Of a stretch of DNA of 8,720 nt, positions 1-6,327 are shown in pieces. Both the position numbers and the translations under genes were made by a program. Below the pieces are notes generated by a model that did no database searches, had not been told where the DNA came from, and saw nothing but the letters and a program-made list of their open reading frames with translations. The DNA lies in NCBI GenBank assembly GCA_014379045.1, contig JACMMK010000138.1:1-8720 (forward strand), read 5' to 3'. The first letter of the stretch is position 1; every line of letters begins with the position of its first letter. The stretch is from Burkholderiales bacterium. GTDB taxonomy: Bacteria; Pseudomonadota; Gammaproteobacteria; Burkholderiales; CAIKXV01.

Positions 1-1
1 C

Positions 2-874
2 GAGACCATCGACGAGATCGCCGGCATGGCGAAGGTCATGCGCGAGAAGTCCGCGCGCATTGACATCGACGGGCCACTGCTCGATACCTGCGGCACCGGG
101 GGTGACGAGACGGGCTCCTTCAACGTTAGCACCTGCGCCGCATTCATCGCGGCCGGCGCCGGTGCGCGCGTCGCCAAGCACGGCAACCGCGCGATGACGT
201 CCCGCTGCGGCAGCGCCGACGTGCTCGAGGCGCTCGGCGTCGATCTCACGCTCGATGCGCAGACCGTCGCGCGCTCGATCCGCGAGGTCGGCGTCGGCTT
301 CATGTTCGCGCCGAGCCATCATTCGGCGATGAAGCATGCCGCGCCCGTGCGCAAGGACCTCGGCGTGCGCACGATGTTCAACATCCTCGGGCCGCTGACC
401 AATCCCGCGGGCGCGCCGAATCAGGTGATGGGTGTGTTCAAGCCCGATCTGGTGGCGCTGCAGGCACATGTGCTGCAGGTACTGGGCAGCCGCCACGTGA
501 TGGTCGTGCACGGCGCGGACGGCCTCGACGAGATCACGGTGAGCGGCGACACCGACGTTGCCGAGCTGCGCGAAGGGCGAGTGACCCAGTATCGGGTGAA
601 TCCGGCGCAGTTCGGGCTCGCGGTGTCGTCGATCGCGGCGATCCGCGTGGAGTCCGTCGACGCGGCGAAGGCGATGCTGCTCGCGGTGCTCGCCGACACG
701 CCCGGTGCCGCGCGCGACATCGTGGCGATGAACGCCGGCGCGGCGATCTATGTCTCGGGCATCGCACCGACGCTCGAGGCCGGGGTGAAGCGCGCGACCG
801 AGGTCATCGCTTCGGGCGCGGCGCGCGCGAAGCTCGACCAGTTGGTGGGCTTTTCGCGCTCCGCCAGGCCGTAG
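2..874 (+). CDS. trpD: Anthranilate phosphoribosyltransferase TrpD, 5'-truncated by window edge
   Basis: TrpD transfers the phosphoribosyl group of PRPP to anthranilate, the second step of tryptophan synthesis from chorismate, in the cytoplasm. The frame is open from base 2 and about 290 residues are visible. By comparison with family members of roughly 340 residues, about 50 N-terminal residues lie outside the window, so the ATG at 26 is internal. Family hallmarks are in order (numbered from the first visible codon): the PRPP-binding loop GTGGD (31-35) followed by NVST, KHGNRA (59-64), the anthranilate-site stretch FAPSHHSAMKHA followed by RTMFNILGPLTNP, and the metal-binding pair D176-E177 within HGADGLDEIT. 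The stop is TAG at 872-874. trpC follows after 117 bp, fitting a trp operon whose earlier genes would lie to the left. I see no defect in the visible part. Confidence 0.97.
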   Translation, partial: ETIDEIAGMAKVMREKSARIDIDGPLLDTCGTGGDETGSFNVSTCAAFIAAGAGARVAKHGNRAMTSRCGSADVLEALGVDLTLDAQTVARSIREVGVGFMFAPSHHSAMKHAAPVRKDLGVRTMFNILGPLTNPAGAPNQVMGVFKPDLVALQAHVLQVLGSRHVMVVHGADGLDEITVSGDTDVAELREGRVTQYRVNPAQFGLAVSSIAAIRVESVDAAKAMLLAVLADTPGAARDIVAMNAGAAIYVSGIAPTLEAGVKRATEVIASGAARAKLDQLVGFSRSARP

Positions 875-969
875 CCGCGTTTACCGTTCGTCCGGCGCTC
901 GGTCGAATGGGTTTTGTTCGTGTGAACCGCAGGACCGTCCGACCGGGCCAGTTCCTCGTTACTTCCTCT

Positions 970-984
970 GAATCGTTGCGATTC
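970..984 (+). promoter_or_regulatory. Perfect 6-bp hairpin just upstream of the trpC start
   Basis: GAATCG (970-975) and CGATTC (979-984) are perfect reverse complements around a TTG loop, ending 7 nt before the trpC ATG at 992. This is where a Shine-Dalgarno sequence would normally sit, and no purine-rich SD is visible here. The inverted repeat is seen directly. A role in limiting or tuning trpC translation is inference. The stem is short enough that chance occurrence cannot be excluded. Confidence 0.35.
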
Positions 985-991
985 GACACTC

Positions 992-1795
992 ATGTCCGCC
1001 ACCGACATTCCAGACATCCTCGCGCGTATCCTGCAGACGAAGGCCGCCGAGGTCGCGCGCGCACGCAGCGTAGCACCGCTCGCTCATATCCTCGCCCTGG
1101 CCGCCGCAGCAGCTCCTGCGCGCGACTTTCTCGGCGCGATCCGCACGCGGATCGAAGCGCGGGCGCCGGCGGTCATTGCCGAGATCAAGCGCGCGAGTCC
1201 GAGCAAGGGCGTCCTGCGCGAAGCGTTCGATCCGGCCGCGATCGCGCGCAGTTACGAGCGTGCCGGTGCCGCCTGTCTGTCGGTGCTCACCGACGAACAG
1301 TACTTTCAGGGCTCGCTCGCGTTCATGCGTGAAGCGCGTGAAGCCTGCGCGCTGCCGGTGCTGCGCAAGGATTTCGTCATCGATGCCTACCAGGTGTACG
1401 AGGCACGTGCGGCGGGCGCCGATTGCATCCTGCTGATCGTCGCGGCGCTGGACGACGCACGCCTGCGCGAGTTCGAAGCGATCGCGTTCGCGCTCGGCAT
1501 GGCGGTGCTCGTCGAAGTGCACGACGGGTCGGAACTCGAGCGTGCGCTGCGGCTGTCGACGCCGCTGATCGGCATCAACAATCGCGACCTGCGTACGTTC
1601 GATACCTGCCTCGACACCACCTACGCGTTGCTTCAACAGATCGGTCCCGAACGCCTCGTCATCACCGAGAGCGGTATTCTCGATCCCAGCGACGTGGCAT
1701 CGATGCGCGCGCATGGCGTCTACGGGTTCTTGGTCGGTGAGGCGTTCATGCGCGCGGCGGATCCCGGCGCGCGCCTGCGCGCATTGTTCTACTGA
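992..1795 (+). CDS. trpC: Indole-3-glycerol phosphate synthase TrpC
   Basis: TrpC closes the indole ring, converting CdRP (1-(2-carboxyphenylamino)-1-deoxyribulose 5-phosphate) to indole-3-glycerol phosphate in tryptophan synthesis. The 267 residues match the usual length of a stand-alone enzyme, with no fused TrpF domain. (beta/alpha)8-barrel signatures are complete: AEIKRASPSKG with catalytic E64 and K66, LRKDF with K126, VEVH with E175, INNRDL with N197, and ESGI (226-229) at the phosphate site. The ATG at 992 gives the expected N-terminus (MSATDIPDIL), but no good ribosome binding site precedes it. Instead a small hairpin occupies the spot. Probably co-transcribed with trpD 117 bp upstream. 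A longer inverted repeat directly follows the stop codon. Confidence 0.97.
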   Translation: MSATDIPDILARILQTKAAEVARARSVAPLAHILALAAAAAPARDFLGAIRTRIEARAPAVIAEIKRASPSKGVLREAFDPAAIARSYERAGAACLSVLTDEQYFQGSLAFMREAREACALPVLRKDFVIDAYQVYEARAAGADCILLIVAALDDARLREFEAIAFALGMAVLVEVHDGSELERALRLSTPLIGINNRDLRTFDTCLDTTYALLQQIGPERLVITESGILDPSDVASMRAHGVYGFLVGEAFMRAADPGARLRALFY

Positions 1796-1798
1796 GTC

Positions 1799-1832
1799 CA
1801 GTGGCGGCTTGCGCAGGGTTCCCCCGCCACTG
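1799..1832 (+). terminator. 9-bp inverted repeat directly after trpC (possible terminator or processing hairpin)
   Basis: CAGTGGCGG (1799-1807) and CCGCCACTG (1824-1832) are perfect reverse complements separated by a 16-nt loop, beginning 4 nt after the trpC TGA. There is no T-run after the stem (TTGCCACG follows), so it is not a canonical intrinsic terminator. It could be a 3'-end stabiliser or a partial terminator at the end of the trp genes, ahead of coq7. The structure is seen; the role is inferred. Confidence 0.35.
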
Positions 1833-1858
1833 TTGCCACGAACACCGAGGAATGCAGG

Positions 1859-2488
1859 ATGCTGTCACGGGTAGACAAGTGGATCGTCGAGTTCGATCGG
1901 GCGTTGCGCACCTTGTCGGGCGCCGTCCATCCCACACGGCCGTCGCCGACGCAAGGCGTCGAGGAGCCCGAGCTGGTGGCCGAAGAGCGTATTCGTTCGG
2001 GGGCGTTGATGCGGGTCAATCATGCGGGCGAGGTGTGCGCTCAGGCGCTCTACTCGGGGCAGGCGTTGACCGCGCGCGACCCCGCGAAGCGCGATGTGTT
2101 GCTCCACACCGCGCGCGAGGAAGGCGATCATCTGGCCTGGACCCGCGATCGGCTGCGCGGGCTCGGGGCGCGCGAAAGTCTGCTGAATCCGCTCTGGTAC
2201 GCCGGGTCGTTCGCGCTCGGGGCAGTGGCCGGTCTCGTCGGTGATCGATACAGCCTGGGCTTTCTGGTCGAGACCGAGCGCCAGGTCGAAGCCCACATCG
2301 ATCGTCACCTCGACCGGTTGCCCGCGAACGATACGCGCAGCCGTGCGATTCTCGAACAGATGCGCAGCGACGAGATCCGGCACGCGCGCATGGCGGTTGC
2401 GCGCGGGGCTGCGAAACTGCCTGCGCCGGTCGCTTCGTTGATGCGCAGCACTTCCAAGGTGATGACCGGCGGCGCGTACTGGCTCTGA
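1859..2488 (+). CDS. coq7: Ubiquinone biosynthesis di-iron hydroxylase Coq7
   Basis: Coq7 hydroxylates the demethoxyubiquinone ring at C6 late in ubiquinone synthesis; it is a ferritin-like di-iron monooxygenase attached to the inner membrane surface. All six expected iron ligands are present with family spacing: E58 in NHAGE, E88-x-x-H91 in EEGDH, E140 in ETERQVE, and E172-x-x-H175 in DEIRH. A hydrophobic stretch around residues 113-127 (YAGSFALGAVAGLVG) fits membrane association. The protein has 209 residues, normal for the bacterial form. The ATG at 1859 is chosen because GAGG (1847-1850) lies 8 nt upstream and the N-terminus fits the family. It lies 63 bp after trpC with a hairpin between, so it may be read from the trp transcript or from its own promoter, which I could not identify. 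Confidence 0.97.
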   Translation: MLSRVDKWIVEFDRALRTLSGAVHPTRPSPTQGVEEPELVAEERIRSGALMRVNHAGEVCAQALYSGQALTARDPAKRDVLLHTAREEGDHLAWTRDRLRGLGARESLLNPLWYAGSFALGAVAGLVGDRYSLGFLVETERQVEAHIDRHLDRLPANDTRSRAILEQMRSDEIRHARMAVARGAAKLPAPVASLMRSTSKVMTGGAYWL

Positions 2489-2530
2489 CGTCGGTCGTGG
2501 CGGCGTGGTCGTACTGAAGCGTGTCGTGCG

Positions 2531-2651
2531 GACGTTCTGGCGCCGATGTTCGGGTGTTGCCGTGCTGACGTTCGAGTCCTGACGTTCGAGTGCCGACGTT
2601 CGAGTGCTGACGCTTCGAGTGCTGACGTTCGAGTGCTGACGTGCGCGTTGG
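2531..2651. repeat. Degenerate 14-bp tandem repeat array (consensus GACGTTCGAGTGCT)
   Basis: The best copies run head to tail: 2567-2580, 2581-2594, 2595-2608, 2609-2623 (15 bp, one inserted C) and 2624-2637. Weaker copies flank them: 2531-2544, 2545-2558, an 8-bp remnant at 2559-2566, and a decayed copy at 2638-2651. The array fills most of the 201-bp gap between the convergent coq7 and OsmC-type genes. The 14-bp period is not a multiple of three and no plausible gene covers it, so it is very likely non-coding. There are no unique spacers, so it is not a CRISPR. Replication slippage is the likely origin; any function is unknown. No T-run terminator was found in this gap for either gene. Confidence 0.85.
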
Positions 2652-2689
2652 GTCGCATCAGGGCCGAGTAGCCGAACCGACCGGACTGG

Positions 2690-3109
2690 TTACGACGCGT
2701 CGACCAACTCGAAGTCGTGCGTGATCGTCGCCGTCTTGGCCAGCATGATCGACGCCGAGCAGTACTTCTCTGCCGACAAATGGATCGCGCGCTCCACCGC
2801 TTCGCGCTGCAACCGGTCGCCGGTAACCCTGAAGTGGAAGTGGATGCGCGTGAACACTTTCGGATCCTCGCTCGCGCGCTCGGCCTCGATCTCGACCACG
2901 CAATCGGTGATCGCATGCCGCCCCTTGCGCAGGATGTGCACGACGTCATAGGCAGTGCACCCGCCGGTGCCGAGCAGTACCGTTTCCATCGGACGCGGAC
3001 CCAGGTTGCGACCGCCGCCCTCGGGCGCACCGTCCATCACGAGCGCATGCCCGGATTCGCTTTCGCCGAGGAAGGCGACGCCCTCGATGAGCTTCACTCT
3101 GAGTTTCAT
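2690..3109 (-). CDS. OsmC family protein (YhfA type)
   Basis: OsmC/Ohr proteins are small cytoplasmic dimers, many of which reduce organic peroxides through two cysteines. This 139-residue protein most resembles E. coli YhfA, whose substrate is not established. The match runs along the whole length: VEG/IEG-x-x-FLGES-x-SGH near the N-terminus, a PMETVLLGTGGC segment with C51, VHILRKGR (57-64), a beta segment FTRIHFHFRVTG (86-97) and LSAEKYCS with C117. C51 and C117 are at the family's cysteine positions. The start ATG at 3109 is chosen for this match; longer readings run into the upstream gene. That ATG overlaps the upstream ElyC-like stop as ATGA, so translation is probably coupled to it, and no strong SD is visible. 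Confidence 0.92.
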   Translation of the reverse strand: MKLRVKLIEGVAFLGESESGHALVMDGAPEGGGRNLGPRPMETVLLGTGGCTAYDVVHILRKGRHAITDCVVEIEAERASEDPKVFTRIHFHFRVTGDRLQREAVERAIHLSAEKYCSASIMLAKTATITHDFELVDAS

Positions 3110-3945
3110 GGTGCGGATTCTGGCAGACGCGCGCGCAGGCGTTGTGAATCCAGACGATACCAGGCCTCGCCCAACCCCTCGCGCAACGCGATGTGCGTGT
3201 TGCGCAGCGCGAGGGCCGAGGGCACCCATGCGAACGGGGGGTCGGACAATGCCGTGTAGCCCGTCGGTGCGGCGATGACCTCGAATCCCGCGCGCTCGAA
3301 CGCGCGCCGTGCCCGCGGCATATGCCACGCGTGCGTCACCAGGTACACCGATTCGATCGACTCACGCGCCAGCACGGCGCGCGCGCGCTCGGCGTTCTCA
3401 CGCGTATTGAGGGAATCACCCTCGACCCATCGGGGGCGCGCGCGAAAATCGGTTTCGAGCGACACACGCATCGTCTCCGCCTCGGAAAGTCGGGTGTTCA
3501 TCGGCTTGCCGCCGCTAACGAGCATCGGCAGCCCGGTTTGCCGGTGCAACCATGCGCCGTAGCGCAACCGTTCGAGTGTCGCCGCGTTGACCGTGTCGCC
3601 GCCGTATTCGGGCGCTTCGCGCGACAGCCCTCCGCCCAGGATGACGATCGCCTGGCGCCGCTCCGGCAAGGGTCGCGCCGGGGTCAGCGCCGACAGCGCG
3701 GGTGTTTCGAGCCCTCGCAGCAGTCGCTCGGCGATGAAGGGCGTGGAGGCCAAGGTCAAGGCGGCCATGCTGGAGATGATGAGGGCCACTCCCAGCACGC
3801 GGTGTCGGCCGATCATTCCGACGCCGGCCAGCGCCGCCAGCACGAACAGGAGCGGCGGCAGCAGCAGCGACGACAGCGCCGCCAGCGCGAAAACGCTCAC
3901 CGACGAGGCTCGGGTGACGCCGGTCGCGCCGTCGCGCACGCGCAA
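3106..3945 (-). CDS. DUF218 membrane protein, ElyC/YdcF/SanA-like
   Basis: The protein belongs to the DUF218 family. In E. coli, family members ElyC and SanA are linked to envelope integrity and YdcF has been reported to bind SAM; the biochemical activity of this group is unsettled. The 279 residues start with two predicted membrane segments (about 16-43 and 49-68), as in ElyC, followed by a DUF218 domain from about 98 to 255. Visible motifs are AIVILGGG (99-106), LVSGG (142-146), EAETM (155-159), NTRENA (180-185) and LVTHAWHMPRA (202-212). The domain probably faces the periplasm. The frame opens at TTG 3945; GTG 3939 is an alternative start two codons in, and neither has a strong SD. It leads a two-gene operon with the OsmC-type gene, overlapping it by 4 bp. 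Confidence 0.9.
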   Translation of the reverse strand: MRVRDGATGVTRASSVSVFALAALSSLLLPPLLFVLAALAGVGMIGRHRVLGVALIISSMAALTLASTPFIAERLLRGLETPALSALTPARPLPERRQAIVILGGGLSREAPEYGGDTVNAATLERLRYGAWLHRQTGLPMLVSGGKPMNTRLSEAETMRVSLETDFRARPRWVEGDSLNTRENAERARAVLARESIESVYLVTHAWHMPRARRAFERAGFEVIAAPTGYTALSDPPFAWVPSALALRNTHIALREGLGEAWYRLDSQRLRARLPESAP

Positions 3946-4101
3946 TTTGACACCGACCGCTCGAAACTCATATCATTCAAGGCTTTCGCTGGTGCGGCGC
4001 GGCTTGTCATCTTCGGGTGGCCATCGACCTTGGTGGTTTAATGATTCGTCGAGATGGGTCGACTCAGTCTGGCCCATGGCTGGTAGCGCACGCCTTAACG
4101 T

Positions 4102-4129
4102 ATTTAAGTCGCATTAAAGTATTTGTCAG
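4102..4129 (-). promoter_or_regulatory. Candidate sigma70-type promoter for the ElyC-like/OsmC operon
   Basis: On the minus strand, CTGACA (4129-4124; one mismatch to TTGACA) is followed after 16 bp by TTAAAT (4107-4102; four of six matches to TATAAT). It lies in the most AT-rich part of the gap and points at the ElyC-like start about 150 nt downstream. The assignment rests on pattern matching only. The -35 hexamer is part of one copy of a direct repeat. Confidence 0.3.
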
Positions 4130-4154
4130 ACCGGTAGTCGTCAGACCGTCAAGC
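4125..4154. repeat. Two-copy 15-bp direct repeat with GTCAGACCG core
   Basis: GTCAGACCG occurs at 4125-4133 and again at 4140-4148, starts 15 bp apart, with looser similarity in the following bases (GTAGTC and TCAAGC). The pair touches the -35 box of the candidate minus-strand promoter, a place where tandem activator or repressor half-sites are often found. The repeat is seen; a regulatory role is inference, and two copies of a 9-mer could be chance. Confidence 0.45.
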
Positions 4155-4256
4155 AAGGGATCGTGGGCCAGCAGACGGCGGCATTTCTAGCACCGTTCTT
4201 GCGCCACCTCAATCGCATAACGCACGCAGCAGCGTAGGCGTTGCGATCCTGACCCC

Positions 4257-4275
4257 GACGACGGTCCGCGTCGTC
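4257..4275 (+). promoter_or_regulatory. Stem-loop in the rplM leader
   Basis: GACGACG (4257-4263) and CGTCGTC (4269-4275) form a perfect 7-bp stem with the 5-nt loop GTCCG, ending 45 nt before the rplM ATG. No U-run follows directly. In E. coli the L13 protein is known to repress its own operon through the mRNA leader; whether this hairpin serves such control here is inference. It does not match any leader class I can name. Confidence 0.35.
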
Positions 4276-4320
4276 CGTCCTCTGTTGTTATCGTTGGCTG
4301 CACCGATTCAGGATACCCGC

Positions 4321-4752
4321 ATGAAAACCTTTTCAGCCCGCGCCGAGACTACGACCCACGACTGGTACGTGGTCGATGCAGCCGAGAAAACACTCGGCCG
4401 CCTCGCGTCGCAATTGGCGCTGCGCCTGCGCGGCAAGCACAAAGCGATCTTCACCCCGCACGTGGATACCGGTGACTACTTCGTGGTGGTCAACGTCGAG
4501 AAGCTGCGGGTGACCGGCAACAAGACCACCGACAAGAAATACTATCGCCACAGCGGTTTCCCGGGCGGCATCTACGAGACCACTTTCGACAAGCTGCAGG
4601 CGCGCCATCCCGCGCGCGTGCTCGAGAAAGCGGTCAAGGGCATGCTGCCGAAGGGGCCGCTCGGCCGCGCGATGTTGAAGAAGCTGAAAGCCTACAAGGG
4701 CGACGCGCACCCGCATTCCGCGCAGCAGCCGAAACCGATCGATCTCAAGTAA
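4321..4752 (+). CDS. rplM: 50S ribosomal protein L13
   Basis: L13 is an early-assembly protein of the large ribosomal subunit that binds 23S rRNA. The 143 residues match the usual bacterial length. Recognisable segments are WYVVDAAEKTLGRLAS (16-31), LRGKHKAIFTPHVDTGDYFVVVN spanning the core, KKYYRHSGFPGG, and the family signature around VKGMLPKGPLGR. The ATG at 4321 is preceded by AGGA (4310-4313) at a good distance and gives the standard MKTFSA start; an in-frame TTG at 4285 would add 12 unlikely residues. It forms the classic two-gene operon with rpsI, whose start follows 11 nt after the stop. Confidence 0.98.
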   Translation: MKTFSARAETTTHDWYVVDAAEKTLGRLASQLALRLRGKHKAIFTPHVDTGDYFVVVNVEKLRVTGNKTTDKKYYRHSGFPGGIYETTFDKLQARHPARVLEKAVKGMLPKGPLGRAMLKKLKAYKGDAHPHSAQQPKPIDLK

Positions 4753-4763
4753 AGGTCCACACC

Positions 4764-5156
4764 GTGGCGAACAAACAGTTTTACGGTACGGGTCGCCGCA
4801 AGAGTGCGGTGGCGCGCGTGTTTCTCACGACAGGGTCGGGGAAGTTCATCGTCAACGACAAGCCGGTCGACGAGTTCTTCTCGCGCGAGACGGGTCGGAT
4901 GATCGTGCGCCAGCCGCTCGTTCTGACCAGCCTGATGGGCACGTTCGATATTCTGGTCAACGTCGCAGGCGGCGGTGAGTCCGGTCAGGCCGGCGCGGTG
5001 CGCCATGGCATCACGCGGGCGCTGATCGACTACGATGCGGAGTTGAAGCCGCCGCTGCGCAAGGCGGGTCTGGTCACACGAGATGCGCGCGAGGTCGAGC
5101 GGAAGAAGGTCGGCCTGCACAAGGCGCGCCGCGCGAAGCAGTTCTCGAAACGCTGA
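4764..5156 (+). CDS. rpsI: 30S ribosomal protein S9
   Basis: S9 sits in the head of the small ribosomal subunit, and its basic C-terminal tail reaches the P-site tRNA. The 130 residues show the full family pattern: YGTGRRKSAVARVF near the N-terminus, RETGRMIVRQPL, GGGESGQAGAVRHGITRAL in the core, LRKAGLVTRDAREVERKKVG, and the terminal SKR tail. The start is GTG, supported by AAAGG (4751-4755), which overlaps the rplM stop codon and lies 8 nt upstream. Translation is therefore probably closely coupled to rplM. A strong intrinsic terminator follows. Confidence 0.98.
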   Translation: MANKQFYGTGRRKSAVARVFLTTGSGKFIVNDKPVDEFFSRETGRMIVRQPLVLTSLMGTFDILVNVAGGGESGQAGAVRHGITRALIDYDAELKPPLRKAGLVTRDAREVERKKVGLHKARRAKQFSKR

Positions 5157-5179
5157 GTCGGCACAGCAGCGCAGAAACC

Positions 5180-5202
5180 AGCCGCCCCCGGGCGGCTTTT
5201 TT
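5180..5202 (+). terminator. Intrinsic terminator of the rplM-rpsI operon
   Basis: AGCCGCC (5180-5186) pairs with GGCGGCT (5191-5197) around a CCCG loop. The stem runs straight into six Ts (5197-5202). It begins 23 nt after the rpsI stop, so it should end the ribosomal operon and separate it from argC, which then needs its own promoter or read-through. Confidence 0.93.
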
Positions 5203-5249
5203 CATCGCGCCGCAGCGCCGTCCGTAACCAGTTGATCCACAAGGGCACC

Positions 5250-6323
5250 ATGCCGACAACGACTGAATCCAGGCAAGGCGCGAAGGAGTCGGCGCGTATC
5301 AGGATCGGTATTGTCGGCGGAACCGGCTATACCGGCGTCGAACTCCTGCGCCTGCTCGCGGCGCATCCCAACGCTGAACTGAAGGCGATCACGTCGCGCA
5401 AGGAAGCCGGGATGCCGGTCGCCGAGATGTTTCCGAGCCTGCGCGGCCGTGTCGATCTGGCCTTCGCCGACCCGGCCAACGCCGCGCTCGAGCGCTGCGA
5501 TGTGGTGTTCTTCGCCACGCCGCATGGGGTGGCGATGGAGGCCGCGCCACGATTGCTCGACGCAGGGGTGCGGTTGATCGACCTCGCCGCCGATTTTCGT
5601 CTGCAGGATGTGGCCCAATTCGAACGCTGGTACGGGATGCCGCACTCGTGTCCTGAGTTGCTCGCCGATGCCGTCTACGGTTTGCCTGAAGTCAACCGCG
5701 AAGCGATCCGCGGCGCTCGCATCATCGGCCTGCCCGGCTGCTACCCGACCTCGGTGCAACTGGGCTTGAAACCGCTGCTGTGCGCGGGCCTGGTCGACAC
5801 CACGCACCTGATCGCCGATTGCAAATCGGGCGTGTCGGGCGCGGGACGCAAGGCCGAAGTGGGAATTCTGTTCGCCGAGGCCTCCGACACTTTGAAGGCT
5901 TACGGCGTGAGCGGACATCGCCATCATCCAGAGATCGTCCAGGGACTGAAGCGCATGGCGGGCGCCGAAGTCGGGTTGATCTTCACGCCACATCTGACGC
6001 CGATGATCCGCGGCATCCATGCGACGCTGTACGCGCGCGTTACGGGTGAGGCCGACTTCCAGAGGCTGTACGAAGAGCATTATCGCGGCGAGCCCTTCGT
6101 CGATGTGATGCCGGCGGGAAGCCAGCCCGATACGCGCTCGGTGCGCGGTTCGAATATGTGTCGGATCGCCGTACATCGGCCGCATGGCGGGGATACGCTG
6201 ACCGTGCTGTCGGTGATCGACAATCTGGTCAAGGGCGCGGCCGGTCAAGCCGTCCAGAACATGAATCTGATGTTCGATCTGCCCGAGACCAGCGGGCTCG
6301 AACATATCGCGTTGCTGCCCTGA
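5250..6323 (+). CDS. argC: N-acetyl-gamma-glutamyl-phosphate reductase ArgC
   Basis: ArgC reduces N-acetylglutamyl phosphate to the semialdehyde with NADPH, the third step of arginine synthesis, in the cytoplasm. From the ATG at 5250 the protein has 357 residues. It shows the nucleotide-binding loop GIVGGTGYTG (20-29), FFATPHG (87-93), DLAADFR (111-117), the catalytic cysteine C164 in LPGCYPTS, CKSGVSGAGR (191-200) and the active-site histidine region GHRHHPE (222-228). AAGG (5241-5244) precedes the ATG by 5 nt, so I prefer it to the in-frame TTG at 5232. About 16 residues come before the first beta strand (RIRIGIVGG), a longer lead than in many homologues. Its own promoter was not identified. 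Confidence 0.96.
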   Translation: MPTTTESRQGAKESARIRIGIVGGTGYTGVELLRLLAAHPNAELKAITSRKEAGMPVAEMFPSLRGRVDLAFADPANAALERCDVVFFATPHGVAMEAAPRLLDAGVRLIDLAADFRLQDVAQFERWYGMPHSCPELLADAVYGLPEVNREAIRGARIIGLPGCYPTSVQLGLKPLLCAGLVDTTHLIADCKSGVSGAGRKAEVGILFAEASDTLKAYGVSGHRHHPEIVQGLKRMAGAEVGLIFTPHLTPMIRGIHATLYARVTGEADFQRLYEEHYRGEPFVDVMPAGSQPDTRSVRGSNMCRIAVHRPHGGDTLTVLSVIDNLVKGAAGQAVQNMNLMFDLPETSGLEHIALLP

Positions 6324-6327
6324 ACCC

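Larger units (their letters stand above)
3946..4320. other. Divergent intergenic region: upstream of the ElyC-like gene and rplM leader
   Basis: This 375-bp stretch holds no convincing gene on either strand. It must contain the minus-strand promoter for the ElyC-like/OsmC operon and the plus-strand promoter and leader of rplM-rpsI. It includes an AT-richer patch (about 4093-4125) that stands out from the GC-rich surroundings, a 15-bp direct repeat (4125-4154) and a 7-bp stem-loop (4257-4275) near the rplM start. I could not find a convincing -35/-10 pair for rplM. Antisense reading frames that enter this stretch are shadows of the ElyC-like gene. Confidence 0.7.

Noticed and set aside
907..1332. 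141-residue plus-strand frame starting in the trpD-trpC gap (possible leader or overlapping gene)
   Set aside because: It overlaps trpC out of frame, is R/S/A-rich low-complexity, has no Trp-rich leader pattern and no SD.
959..1714. 251-residue minus-strand open frame opposite trpC
   Set aside because: It is a shadow of the intact TrpC frame with no recognisable domain.
2531..2651. CRISPR-like array
   Set aside because: Copies are contiguous 14-mers with no unique spacers, and no cas genes are nearby.
2305..3030. 241-residue minus-strand frame running through the 14-bp repeat array
   Set aside because: It is out of frame with the OsmC gene and antisense to coq7. The repeat translates to S/T/R-rich filler and the 14-bp period breaks the reading frame.
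3193..4041. 282-residue plus-strand frame opposite the ElyC-like gene
   Set aside because: It is antisense to a gene with clear DUF218 motifs; its composition is H/Q/R-rich and typical of a shadow frame.
4048..4063. GTCGA/TCGAC inverted repeat upstream of the ElyC-like gene as an operator
   Set aside because: The arms are only 5 bp with a 6-bp spacer; such pairs are frequent by chance here.
4123..4128. TTGTCA as the -35 of an rplM promoter
   Set aside because: No acceptable -10 hexamer lies 16-19 bp downstream on the plus strand.
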